From Deltaproteobacteria bacterium (lineage in GTDB: Bacteria > Myxococcota > XYA12-FULL-58-9), in NCBI GenBank assembly GCA_016218825.1, contig JACRCV010000065.1:1-60524 (forward strand): 60,524 bases of DNA, given 5' to 3'. Positions 24,724-33,795 of this stretch are shown one piece after another (the stretch's first letter is position 1; each line of letters starts with the position of its first letter). The notes beneath the pieces are model-generated. The model was not told the DNA's origin, made no database searches, and saw only the letters and a program-made list of their open reading frames with translations. The translations under genes and the position numbers were made by a program.

Positions 24724-26166
24724 ATGGTGAGGGTCCGCATCGCCCCGTCCCCGACCGGAGATCCGCACGTCGGCACGGCGTACATCGCGTTGTTCAACTA
24801 CGTGTTCGCGAAGAAGAACAACGGCCAGTTCGTCCTCCGCATCGAGGACACCGACCGCACCCGCTCGAAGCCGGAGTGGGAGCACATGATCATCGACGCG
24901 ATGAAGTGGCTGGGCTTGAGCTGGGACGAGGGCCCGGACATCGGCGGCCCGCACGGCCCCTACCGCCAGAGCGAGCGCGGCGCGATCTACGCCGAGCACG
25001 CCGAGCTGCTCCTGGAGAAGGGCGGCGCCTATCGCTGCTTCTGCACCGAGGAGCGCTTGGCCGGGGTGCGCGAGGAGCAGCGCAAGGCGAAGGTGGCGAT
25101 GCCGGGGTACGACGGCTTCTGCCGCAAGCTCACGCCCGCCGACGTCAAGGCGAAGCTCGCCGACAAGATCCCGTTCGTGGTGCGCCTGGTGGTGCCGGAC
25201 GCCGGGGTCACGATGGTCAAGGACAAGCTGCGCGGCGAGGTGTCGTTCGAGAACGCCCAGGTCGACGACCAGGTGCTGCTGAAGTCGGACGGCATGCCCA
25301 CCTACCACCTGGCGAACGTCGTCGACGATCACCTGATGGAGATCACCCACGTGATCCGGGCCGAGGAGTGGATCACCTCCACGCCCAAGCACGTGCTGCT
25401 CTACAAGGCGTTCGGCTGGGCCGAGCCCGAGTGGATCCACATGCCGCTGTTGCGCAACGCCGACAAGTCCAAGATCTCGAAGCGCAAGAACCCGGTGTCG
25501 TTGAACTACTACCGCGAGAGCGGCTACCTGCCGCGGGCGATGCTCAACTACCTCGGGATGATGGGTTGGACGATGCCGGACGCGCGCGAGAAGTTCAGCC
25601 TCGAGGAGATGATCCCGGCGTTCGGCTTCGACCGCATCTCGCTCGGCGGGCCGGTGTTCGACATCCAGAAGCTCACCTGGCTGAACGGCCTCTACATCAG
25701 GGAGCAGAGCGCCGACGACCTCGCGGCGAGCATCAGCCGCGACCTCTTGAGCCCCGCGGCCCTCGAGGCGATGACCCCGCTCATCCGCGAGCGGGTCAAC
25801 AAGCTCGAGGACGTGGTCGATCACCTGGTCTACTTCTTCGCCGGCGACGTCGCCTACTCGGCGGACGCCAGAGCGGCGCTGGTGCCCAAGGGCAAGAGCG
25901 CCAAGGACGCCGCCAACATGCTCGCCGAGCTCCTCGAGATCGTCGACGGCCTGGCGAAGATCGAGGCCGCCGACATCGAGGCGAAGATGAAGGCGCTGTG
26001 CGACAAGCTCGGCTGGAAGACCAAGGAGTTCTTCATGCCGGTGCGGGTCGCGGTGACCGGGCGGACCGCGACCCCGCCGCTGCACGAGACCATGGCGGTG
26101 ATGGGCAAGGAGCGCTGCCGCCGACGGCTGCGGGCGGCGATCGCGGTGTTGAAGAGCCAGGGCTGA
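24724..26166 (+). CDS. gltX: Glutamyl-tRNA synthetase
   Basis: A 480-residue class I synthetase. The HIGH-type motif is in SPTGDPHVGTAY, the glutamate-binding RIEDTDRTR follows, and the KMSKS-type motif appears as SKISKRKNP. Length is normal. The C-terminal helical cage that reads the anticodon is complete (VTGRTATPPLHETM near the end). It may be the discriminating enzyme or one that also charges tRNA-Gln; the presence of gatCAB elsewhere would decide this. It is in a plus-strand run with fadNA upstream. Confidence 0.96.
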   Translation: MVRVRIAPSPTGDPHVGTAYIALFNYVFAKKNNGQFVLRIEDTDRTRSKPEWEHMIIDAMKWLGLSWDEGPDIGGPHGPYRQSERGAIYAEHAELLLEKGGAYRCFCTEERLAGVREEQRKAKVAMPGYDGFCRKLTPADVKAKLADKIPFVVRLVVPDAGVTMVKDKLRGEVSFENAQVDDQVLLKSDGMPTYHLANVVDDHLMEITHVIRAEEWITSTPKHVLLYKAFGWAEPEWIHMPLLRNADKSKISKRKNPVSLNYYRESGYLPRAMLNYLGMMGWTMPDAREKFSLEEMIPAFGFDRISLGGPVFDIQKLTWLNGLYIREQSADDLAASISRDLLSPAALEAMTPLIRERVNKLEDVVDHLVYFFAGDVAYSADARAALVPKGKSAKDAANMLAELLEIVDGLAKIEAADIEAKMKALCDKLGWKTKEFFMPVRVAVTGRTATPPLHETMAVMGKERCRRRLRAAIAVLKSQG

Positions 26167-26171
26167 TCCGG

Positions 26172-26426
26172 ATGGGCAAGCGTTGGAGCAAGGGCAAGGC
26201 CGGCCAACAGCGCAAGAAGGAGCGCAAGGCGCAAGGCGGCGTCGGGGGCGAGCCCGGGACGTCGTCCGGCGGCACGATGAGCGCCTTTCGCCGCGGGTTG
26301 AAGGCGGTCGCCGGCACCGGCGGCAAGGCCCGCGACAAGGGCGGCCTGGAGCGCGTCATCGACTTGGCGCTGTGGGCCGCGGTGGTCGTGGCGGCGATCT
26401 ACTTCTTCGGCCGGCAGTGTCGCTGA
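26172..26426 (+). CDS. Small basic protein with C-terminal membrane anchor
   Basis: An 84-residue protein starting 5 bp after gltX. The first 65 residues are strongly basic and low in complexity (GKRWSKGKAGQQRKKERKAQ). Residues about 65-80 (LALWAAVVVAAIYFF) form a single transmembrane helix, followed by GRQCR. The topology suggests a tail-anchored inner-membrane protein with a basic cytoplasmic arm. No family is recognised and the assignment as a gene rests on spacing, codon use and the membrane segment. Confidence 0.55.
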   Translation: MGKRWSKGKAGQQRKKERKAQGGVGGEPGTSSGGTMSAFRRGLKAVAGTGGKARDKGGLERVIDLALWAAVVVAAIYFFGRQCR

Positions 26427-26439
26427 GGCGGGGGCCACC

Positions 26440-27351
26440 GTGACCGCGACGCGCCGGCTCGCGATCCTGCTGTTGACGGCCTCGAGCTGTCAGCGCGACG
26501 CCCTGAGGATCGCGCCGCCGGACGATGACACGGCGGCGCCCGACGACACCGCGGTGGTGCTGCCGGCGCGGCCGCTCTACTTCGGGCATCCGCCCAACCT
26601 CTCGGTCAAGGACTCGCTGTCCGAGCACAAGGCGTTCGCGGCCTACCTCGGGCAGGCGATCGGCCACGAGGTCGCGCTCGTCGTGCCCGAGCACTACGAC
26701 GACGTCGCCGCGCGCCTGGTCGCAGGGAAGCTCGACTTCGCGTTGTTGACGCCGTTCTTGTACGTGCGCGCCAAGAAGCGCCTGCCGAAGCTGCAGCTCT
26801 TGGCGAGCCTACTCGGTGAGGGCGCCACGCAGTACCGGGGCTACGTGGTCACCGCGGCGACGAGCCCGATGCAAAGGGTCGCCGACTTGAAGGGCAAGCG
26901 CTTCGCCTTCGTCGATCAGGCGTCGGCCTCGGGGTACCTGTTCCCGCTGGCGCTGCTCAACGAGGCCGGGCTCGACCCGAAGCGCGATTTCAAAGAGGTG
27001 CTGTTCGCCGGCAGTCACAAGACCGTGGTCGACTGGGTGCTGTCGGGCCGGGTGGACGCCGGCGCGATCTCGTCGACCTCGTTCATGCACTTCCGCGGCG
27101 ACGCGATCTCCAGCCGACTCTTTGTTTTGGCGAAGACCGACTGGATCCCGTTCGACGCCTTCGTCGCCCACCCGAGCGTCGCCGCGGGCGTCGCCAACCG
27201 GGTGCGGCGGGCGCTGTTGTCCCTCGACTCGCGCACCGCCGAGGGCCGCGAGATCCTGACCGGGATCACCACCAACAACGGCTTCGTCGACGGCAACGAC
27301 CAGACCTACGAGCCGGTGCGCCAGGTGGCGGAGAAGCTCGGCGTCGAGTAG
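26440..27351 (+). CDS. PhnD-like substrate-binding lipoprotein (orphan)
   Basis: A 303-residue protein of the phosphate/phosphonate periplasmic-binding family (type 2 fold). GTG 26440 opens a short lipoprotein signal (ATRRLAILLLTASSC, lipidated Cys17). The family pattern is clear: LYFGHPPNLSVKD, DFALLTPFLYVRAKK, LKGKRFAFVDQASASGYLFPLA and VDAGAISSTSF. Such proteins capture phosphonate, phosphite or similar anions, but many genomes use solitary copies as sensors. No permease or ATPase gene lies near it. The gene follows the small membrane protein by 13 bp. Confidence 0.85.
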   Translation: MTATRRLAILLLTASSCQRDALRIAPPDDDTAAPDDTAVVLPARPLYFGHPPNLSVKDSLSEHKAFAAYLGQAIGHEVALVVPEHYDDVAARLVAGKLDFALLTPFLYVRAKKRLPKLQLLASLLGEGATQYRGYVVTAATSPMQRVADLKGKRFAFVDQASASGYLFPLALLNEAGLDPKRDFKEVLFAGSHKTVVDWVLSGRVDAGAISSTSFMHFRGDAISSRLFVLAKTDWIPFDAFVAHPSVAAGVANRVRRALLSLDSRTAEGREILTGITTNNGFVDGNDQTYEPVRQVAEKLGVE

Positions 27352-27364
27352 GCCGAGCGCGGCG

Positions 27365-28255
27365 CTACGACAGGAAGCCGCCTTCGCGGAGCACGGCCTC
27401 GAGGCGGATCCGCGGCTCGCGGCTCATCTCGCACAGGGGCAGGCGATAGCTCTCCTGGATCTGGCAAAGCATCGCCAGCGCCGCCTTCACCGGGATCGGA
27501 TTGGCCTCGAAGAACAACGCGGCAAACAGCGGCCGCAGGGCTTCGTGCTGGGCGCGCGCCTCGGTCACCCGGCCCGCGAGCGCGGCGCTGCACAGCGCGA
27601 CCATCGGCTTCGGGGCCACATTCGATGCGACGCTGATCACGCCGTCGCCGCCCAACAACAGGAACGGGCAGGTGCTGCCGTCGTCGCCCGAGAGGATCGC
27701 GAAGTCGTTGCCGGTCAACGCGCGGATCGCGGCGACCCGATCCAGATCGCCGGTCGCCTCTTTGATGCCGACCACGCCGCGGAGCTTGCTCACCCGCGCC
27801 ACGGTCTCCGGCTTCATGTCACAGGCGGTGCGCGATGGAACATTGTAGACCACGGTCGGGAAGTCCACCGCCGCGGTGATCGCGGCGTAGTGGCGGTAGA
27901 GCCCCTCGGGGGTCGGCTTGTTGTAGGCCGGGGTCGCCACCAGCGCCGCAGCGGCGCCCGTGCCCTTGGCGCGCTTCTGACTCTCGACGGCGTCGGTGGT
28001 GCTGTTGCCCCCGGCCCCGGCGACGACGGTCACCTCGTTGCCGGCGCGGCGGACGACCCGGGTGATGACCTGGTCGCGCTCCTCGACGCTGAGGGTGACC
28101 GCCTCCCCGGTGGTGCCGCAGGGGACGAGCCCGTTCACCCCGGCCGCGAGCTGTCGGTCCACGAGGGCGTCGAGGGCGCCGAGGTCGAGCGAGCCGTCCT
28201 TGTTCATCGGCGTGACGATGGCGGTGAACAGGCCGCGAAGCTTGATGGCGCCCAT
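27365..28255 (-). CDS. dapA: 4-hydroxy-tetrahydrodipicolinate synthase
   Basis: A 296-residue lysine/diaminopimelate pathway enzyme that condenses pyruvate with aspartate semialdehyde. The pyruvate site CGTTGEA, the catalytic Tyr in VVYNVPSRT and the Schiff-base Lys in GIKEATGD are all intact. GGAGG precedes ATG 28253-28255. Length is standard. It converges with the PhnD-like gene across 13 bp and lies 28 bp downstream of a large lipoprotein gene on the same strand. Confidence 0.95.
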   Translation of the reverse strand: MGAIKLRGLFTAIVTPMNKDGSLDLGALDALVDRQLAAGVNGLVPCGTTGEAVTLSVEERDQVITRVVRRAGNEVTVVAGAGGNSTTDAVESQKRAKGTGAAAALVATPAYNKPTPEGLYRHYAAITAAVDFPTVVYNVPSRTACDMKPETVARVSKLRGVVGIKEATGDLDRVAAIRALTGNDFAILSGDDGSTCPFLLLGGDGVISVASNVAPKPMVALCSAALAGRVTEARAQHEALRPLFAALFFEANPIPVKAALAMLCQIQESYRLPLCEMSREPRIRLEAVLREGGFLS

Positions 28256-28283
28256 GAGAGCCTCCTGTGCTCGGCTCGGCGGA

Positions 28284-30524
28284 CTAGAAGAAGTAACCGG
28301 CCAACCCGACCCGGCCGCCGAAGCCCGAGAAGTCCAGGCTCACCGGTTTGCCGTCAAAGTCGACGACGCTGACCTCGGGGTGTTTGCGGTACACCATCTG
28401 CGGACTGTGGAAGCGGCGCATCGAGCCTTCGACGACCACCGCGAGCTGCGGGATGATGTGGTAGGTGGCGCCGGCGCGGGCCACGAAGCCGAAGGGCACG
28501 CCGGGCACCTTGGCCGCCGGCCAGTCGTCGAAGGCACCGCCGCCTTCGTAGGACAGGCCGGAGGCGACGACGATGTCGGTGCCGAGGTCGACGGTCGCCG
28601 CGAGCTTGCGGTCGAGAAACGGCAGGCGCCCGCCGACGAGCACCGGCACGGTCGCCGCCCAGGCGTGGCCGGTGACCGTCCCGGTCGCGACGAAGGGCAA
28701 GGGCTGCCCCGTTTGCGGATCGGTCGACATCGCCAGGGCCACCGAGCCGAGGTCGTAGAGCCCGGCCGCGCCGACCTGGGCGCGCACGATCCACGGCGTC
28801 GAGACCACGAACATCAGCTCGGCGCCGTGCGCGAAGCCGAAGAGCGTGGCGTTGGCGCCGCGGTCGGTCTTGGCGGCGTCGAACCACTGCTTCGACCAGC
28901 GGCGGGCGTCGTCCATCGCGGTGGTCGCGAACACGTAGTGCAGGCCGATGCCGAAGTGGAACTGATCCCGCCACCAGGGCAGCGCCGCCGAGGCTGAAGG
29001 CGACGGCGTCGCGGTTGCCGGGGCCGGTGTGTCGCGCGTCGGCGGGGTGGTGGCGCTCGCGACCTTGGTCGAGGCGCGCGCCGCCGGCGCGCTGCTGCTC
29101 TGCTCGGGGGCCGGCGCGGCGGCGGTGGGGGCCGCGGCCACGGCTTTGTCGACGACCGGCGGGTCTTCCGGGGCGGTCAAGGTCGGGCCGGGCTCGGTGC
29201 CCATCACGACCTTGGTCTTGGCGCCACGCCGGAGCACGGCGAGCTCGAGGCGCTGGTGCGGCTCGGCGCTCGCGACCAGGGCGCCGAAGTGCTTCGGGCC
29301 TTTGACCGCGATGTCGTTGACGCTGGTGACGATGTCGTTCGCGGCGAGCCCGGCCGCCGCGGCCTCGGAGCCCGGTGTCGCCGCGGTGACGAACGCCGCG
29401 CCGAGGTCGACGCCCAGGGCGGCAGCGAGCTGCGGATCGACCGCCGTGACGCTGGCGCCGACGTCGCGAGGCTCGGCGTTGGCGCGCTCTCTGAGCCGCT
29501 CGCTGGACCTCTCGGCCTTGGCGCGCTCCGCCTCGGCCTGTTGGATGCGGGTGAGGCGCTCGACCTCGGCCTTGTTCTTGGCCTTGCGCGCCGCCGCCAG
29601 CCGCGCCTTCAAGTCGGCCTCGTGGCTCGGGCGGCGCTCCAGGGCGGCAGGGGCGGCGACGCTCGCCGCGACCCGACTCTCCATCTCGGCGCGGGCGCGC
29701 TTGCTCTCTTCTTCTTGCGTCTTTTGCTCCGCCTCTTTCTGGGCGAGCGCCGCCTTGGCCTGCGCGCCTTGCGCCGCGGCCAGCGCCTCGGCCTTGCGAC
29801 CGCTGACCGCGGTGATCTTGGTGCCCTGCAGCGTCACCTGCAGATCGCCGTAGTCGGCGACGAACTCGAGGAGGTCGGAGCGGGCCTTCTCCTTGGCGTT
29901 CTTCGGCAGGCCGAGGGTCGCCTGCAGCTCCGCCCAGGTCATGCCGGCGGCCGGCTCTTTGCGCATGATCCCCGAGAGCATCAGCGGGGCGCGCTCGGTC
30001 AACCACTGCGTCACCCATTGATCGCTCTTCAGGCGCTCTACGACCTCGGCGTTCAGGCCGTCGATGCCGGAGAGCTCGCGCGGCAACACCATCACCAGCG
30101 GGGTGCGGCGCGCCCCGGGATCGGCGCGCTCCAACACCAGCCAGGTGTGGGCGGTGGGGGCGAGCTCCGAGCGCGGCTCCTCGAAGGTCGCCTTCACCGG
30201 GTCCACCGGGTACTGCACCGCGACGACCTTCACCGGGGTGCCGGCGGGGATGATCTCGCCGCTCGGCGCGCCGATGGGCACCTTGCCGCCGCCGTGGTGG
30301 TAGAGGTCGACGATGTCGAAGGGGCGGGCGTCGACGAACAAGCGCTCTTGGTCGCCGAAGAAGTCGGTGACGTAGAGGCTCGAGCCGAGGGCGTAGACGT
30401 TGCCGACGTACTGGCGTCGGGCCTTCTCCTGGTCGACAGCGGAGAGGGCCGGCACCGAGCCACCCGAAGCACAACCCCAGACACAGGTGCCAAGGACAAC
30501 CAGCACGAGGCGATGATCGAGCAT
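28284..30524 (-). CDS. Large lipoprotein with coiled coil, PDZ domain and barrel-like C-terminus
   Basis: A 746-residue envelope protein. ATG 30522-30524 opens a lipoprotein signal (VLGTCVWGC, lipidated Cys18). Residues about 20-220 are an unknown domain; 230-340 are an Ala/Glu/Lys-rich coiled coil with many EAE and KAK repeats; 345-430 are a PDZ-like domain (GAAFVTAATPGSEAAAAGLAANDIV). A long Ala/Pro/Thr linker follows. The last 230 residues have strand-like segments ending in GLAGYFF, typical of an outer-membrane barrel terminus. Function is unknown. It is preceded by a TIGR04551-like outer-membrane protein, probably in one operon. Confidence 0.75.
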   Translation of the reverse strand: MLDHRLVLVVLGTCVWGCASGGSVPALSAVDQEKARRQYVGNVYALGSSLYVTDFFGDQERLFVDARPFDIVDLYHHGGGKVPIGAPSGEIIPAGTPVKVVAVQYPVDPVKATFEEPRSELAPTAHTWLVLERADPGARRTPLVMVLPRELSGIDGLNAEVVERLKSDQWVTQWLTERAPLMLSGIMRKEPAAGMTWAELQATLGLPKNAKEKARSDLLEFVADYGDLQVTLQGTKITAVSGRKAEALAAAQGAQAKAALAQKEAEQKTQEEESKRARAEMESRVAASVAAPAALERRPSHEADLKARLAAARKAKNKAEVERLTRIQQAEAERAKAERSSERLRERANAEPRDVGASVTAVDPQLAAALGVDLGAAFVTAATPGSEAAAAGLAANDIVTSVNDIAVKGPKHFGALVASAEPHQRLELAVLRRGAKTKVVMGTEPGPTLTAPEDPPVVDKAVAAAPTAAAPAPEQSSSAPAARASTKVASATTPPTRDTPAPATATPSPSASAALPWWRDQFHFGIGLHYVFATTAMDDARRWSKQWFDAAKTDRGANATLFGFAHGAELMFVVSTPWIVRAQVGAAGLYDLGSVALAMSTDPQTGQPLPFVATGTVTGHAWAATVPVLVGGRLPFLDRKLAATVDLGTDIVVASGLSYEGGGAFDDWPAAKVPGVPFGFVARAGATYHIIPQLAVVVEGSMRRFHSPQMVYRKHPEVSVVDFDGKPVSLDFSGFGGRVGLAGYFF

Positions 30525-30568
30525 CGAGGTCACCTTCCGGCGCGGCCTTTTGGCTGCGGCGCGCGGCG

Positions 30569-32404
30569 CTAGAACGCCACGTACAGGCGGGCCTGGATGG
30601 TCCAGGCGAAGCTGCCGCTCTGGCTGTCGGCGGCGTTGGTCGGGTTCTTGAAGCCGTTGAACGGGAACGCCAGGCCGCCGGCGAGCGCCGCCCCGAAGGG
30701 CGAGGCGTCGGGGGCGCCCTCGAGGCCGTACGACAGCTCGGCGTCGAACTCCAGGCCCATCAGGCGGGAGCTTCCGGGCAGCGTCTCCTTGAAGATCGCC
30801 TGGGAGTAGATCGCCGCCAGCTTGCCGGCGAACTTGTCGTCGAACATGTAGGTGACGCCGGGCTTGACGTACCAGGCGTCGGTCACCGTGCCGATGATGC
30901 GGCGGAACATCAGCAGATCGACGTGGTAGTCGGGGCTGAACTGGAAGTTGTCGAGGCCGTGGTCCAGACGGCCGCCGTTCTCGCCCCGCTGGGTGTCGGC
31001 GCGGTCCAGGGTGCCGAAGCCCGGCATCTTGTCGCCGGAGGCGCCGCCGGTCATCAGCGACACCGTCGACCCGGGCCGCTGCCCCGGCATCTGCCACAGG
31101 CCCTCGAGGGCGCCGCCGAGCTTGTAGACCTTGCTCTTGTCCAGCACGCTGTTGACGTTGGCGTCTTTGAAGCTGCCGTAGACGAACGCGCCCTCGGCCT
31201 TCAGCGTGAACGGGCCGCTGTAGAGCTTGCCGTAGCCGTCGATCGTGAAGATTACCGCGTCGCGGGAGTCGGCGCCGACGGTGACCGGCGCGGCCGGATC
31301 GGTGCGCTGGCTCTCGTCGGCGGGGTTGTAGTACGTCTCGGGCAGGTCGGTCTTCTGGGTGCGGAACATGGTCCAGACGCCGTAGTTGAGCACGGTGTCG
31401 CCCTGGCGGGTGAGGTCCTTGACGTCCGCCGGGTGGTCCTCCCTCATGATCTGCAGCGCGTACTGGCCGGCGTCGTCGCTGTCGAGGGCGTCGATCGGTT
31501 GGCCGCCGCTGCGGCCGAACGGGGTCGCGACCGGGCCGGTCGAGATCCAGTCGTACATCGGCGTGAACAGATGCCCGGCGGCCCGAAAGGTGATCGCCAG
31601 GCGGTCGGCGACGTCGCCGTAGTCGCAGTCGAGGCAGTCGCCGTCGTTGGTCAAGACCCCGAGCCCCCAGTGGTTCGGGACCCGGCCGAACTTGAGCTCG
31701 AGCTGCTCGTTCAACGCCGTCAGGCGGGCGTAAGCGCGCTTCACCGCGATCGAGTCGACGAGCGCGTTGTAGCCGGCGCGCGGGCTCTGTTGGCCGCGGG
31801 ACAGGACGTTCACCGGGGTGCCGGTGCCGCCGTGGGGCAGGGTGTCGGGCGTCGAGCCCAACACGATGTTGTCGAGGACGTCGAGGGTCGTGACCACCTG
31901 GATGCGGTCGGTGACGTTCACCCGCGGCTCGAGGCGCAGGCGCATGTTGGTGGCGGCGTAGCCGGTGCCGCCGCCGGCGGCGCTGTCGGCGCCGTAGCGC
32001 GGCTGGATCGTGGCGGTGGTGCCCGTGGTGCCGCCGCTGAAGGTGCGCTCGATCGGGGTGGCGTTGCCGAAGTCGAGCTTGCGGAACAGGTCGCCGCGCA
32101 GGCGGAAGTAGCCGTGCAGATCGATGAGGGAGGTGGCCGGCTTCACCAACATCCAGTCGTCGCGGTTCCAGTCCTCGAGCGAGATGTCGCCGGTCGGCGG
32201 CTCGAAGGCCGGGGCCTTCGGGGTGGTCGCGGCCGGCGCCGGCGGCAGGTCGGCGGCCTGCGGGGCGGTGGGGGGCTCGGGGGCCGTCGGCGGCGGTAGT
32301 GCGGCGTTGTCGGACGGGGCGCTCTGGTCAGGGGCGTCGGCGCTTTGGCCCCAGGCGGTCCCTGCCCAGAGGCAGACGGCGAGAACGGCGACACTACGTG
32401 ACAT
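30569..32404 (-). CDS. Outer-membrane beta-barrel protein, TIGR04551-like
   Basis: A 611-residue exported protein. ATG 32402-32404 is preferred (GGAG six bases upstream); the ATG one codon earlier is equally coding. The signal peptide is MSRSVAVLAVCLWAGTAWG, followed by a Pro/Ala-rich spacer. The remainder has many amphipathic strands with LHGYFRLRGDLFRKLDFG near the start and ends in ARLYVAF, a terminal aromatic typical of barrels. The layout recalls the myxobacterial TIGR04551 family, whose role is unknown. It is transcribed ahead of the PDZ lipoprotein and dapA. Confidence 0.75.
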   Translation of the reverse strand: MSRSVAVLAVCLWAGTAWGQSADAPDQSAPSDNAALPPPTAPEPPTAPQAADLPPAPAATTPKAPAFEPPTGDISLEDWNRDDWMLVKPATSLIDLHGYFRLRGDLFRKLDFGNATPIERTFSGGTTGTTATIQPRYGADSAAGGGTGYAATNMRLRLEPRVNVTDRIQVVTTLDVLDNIVLGSTPDTLPHGGTGTPVNVLSRGQQSPRAGYNALVDSIAVKRAYARLTALNEQLELKFGRVPNHWGLGVLTNDGDCLDCDYGDVADRLAITFRAAGHLFTPMYDWISTGPVATPFGRSGGQPIDALDSDDAGQYALQIMREDHPADVKDLTRQGDTVLNYGVWTMFRTQKTDLPETYYNPADESQRTDPAAPVTVGADSRDAVIFTIDGYGKLYSGPFTLKAEGAFVYGSFKDANVNSVLDKSKVYKLGGALEGLWQMPGQRPGSTVSLMTGGASGDKMPGFGTLDRADTQRGENGGRLDHGLDNFQFSPDYHVDLLMFRRIIGTVTDAWYVKPGVTYMFDDKFAGKLAAIYSQAIFKETLPGSSRLMGLEFDAELSYGLEGAPDASPFGAALAGGLAFPFNGFKNPTNAADSQSGSFAWTIQARLYVAF

Positions 32405-32517
32405 CATGATCTCCGGGTGCTGCTTCAGTTTCCGAATGCTCGTCAAGGTGCGCGACTCTATACGGCTCCCCTTGGCGCTTCAAGGCCGGCACGAACCCTT
32501 GTAGGATACGGACCCTG

Positions 32518-33762
32518 ATGATGGCCACCGACGAAACCCGAGACCCCCTGGCGTTGACCCCGAAGGTTGAGGAGATCCTCAGCTCGGTCCCGGAGTCGCT
32601 GCTGCAGGCCGAGGTCCGCGAGGTCGTGATCTTGGCGAACGCGGTCTTGCAGGCGCTCGGCCGCATTCACCTGCCGCAGGACCACTTCGAGGAGGCCGAG
32701 GCCGGGCGGCCGGTGGATGACAAGTGCGTCGATCTGGCGCCCTACGTGCTGTCGGTGGTCGCCGGCTGCAACCAGCTCCTCGCCTACATCGGCGAGACCT
32801 TCGAGCCGCCGCCGACCCAAGCAGAGTCCGAGAACCAAGACGACTTCGACCTCGAGTTCGATCTGGTAGACGGCCCGACCGGCGACGGCGTCGGCCTGAC
32901 CAAGCAGCGCCCCCAAGAGCGGGTGCTCGTGCCCCGTGACCAGGTGGCGGACGCGCTCTATGCGTTTGGCGGCATGCTGCGCTCCCGGGAGCGCGACTTC
33001 GCTGCTCGCCTGCGCTACGCGCTGGCGCAGACCGATCGCTGGCCGCTGTTGTCCGAGCTCGACGACGGGGTGCACAAGCTCGAGAAGGCGGTGCAGGGGT
33101 TGTTGTTCGGGGTGTTGGGGGTGTTCGCCACCGAGGTGCGGCGCGAGGAGATCCTGCCGTCGTATCGTTCGGCGATCCGCGAGTCGGTGGCGCTGCGCGC
33201 CGCGGTCGCCGACTTGACCTACCACATCGGTCGCTTCAACGCCGCGATCGCCGACGCCGCTCCCGGCGCCGTCGTGCCCTTGATCGTCGCGATCTCCGAC
33301 CGGCTGTCGCGCTTCGCCGCCCGGCCCGAGTACCGGACGTTGCGCGCCGAGGACAAGAAGGCGGTCATCGATTTTCGCTCGACGCTGCATTCGCTGCGCC
33401 ACGACAAGAAGGGCGTGGCGATGATGCCCCTGAAGCACGCGGTCGAAGGGTTCTCCAAGTTCTTGGACGCGATGTCGGCGATCAACCACCGCGAGGTCCT
33501 CATCCTCCACGATCGACAGCGGCTGGCGGTGTGGGGCGAGCGCCTGCGGGCGACGAAGGAGGGCTGCGTCGACGACCCGGAGGGGGCGCTGATCGCGTTG
33601 GCGGTCGTCATCTCCGAGATGAGCGCGGTGCAGGGCCGCAACCCGGACCTCGATCAGCTGCGGCGCGACTTCAACCCGTCGAAGATCGAGCTCGAGAACG
33701 TCGGCACCGAGATCTCCCGCCTGATGCAGCTCCTCGACGCGGCGCTGCTGTCGGTGGGTTAG
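32518..33762 (+). CDS. Predicted cytosolic protein of unknown function
   Basis: A 414-residue protein without signal or membrane segments, predicted largely helical. A short acidic linker (QDDFDLEFDLVDG) separates an N-terminal third from a helical C-terminal two thirds. ATG 32518 and ATG 32521 are both possible starts. It is divergent from the barrel gene. No domain is recognised; codon use and length support a real gene. Confidence 0.7.
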   Translation: MMATDETRDPLALTPKVEEILSSVPESLLQAEVREVVILANAVLQALGRIHLPQDHFEEAEAGRPVDDKCVDLAPYVLSVVAGCNQLLAYIGETFEPPPTQAESENQDDFDLEFDLVDGPTGDGVGLTKQRPQERVLVPRDQVADALYAFGGMLRSRERDFAARLRYALAQTDRWPLLSELDDGVHKLEKAVQGLLFGVLGVFATEVRREEILPSYRSAIRESVALRAAVADLTYHIGRFNAAIADAAPGAVVPLIVAISDRLSRFAARPEYRTLRAEDKKAVIDFRSTLHSLRHDKKGVAMMPLKHAVEGFSKFLDAMSAINHREVLILHDRQRLAVWGERLRATKEGCVDDPEGALIALAVVISEMSAVQGRNPDLDQLRRDFNPSKIELENVGTEISRLMQLLDAALLSVG

Positions 33763-33795
33763 CATGCTAATCTTGTGGCTGTGAGCTGCCGCTTT

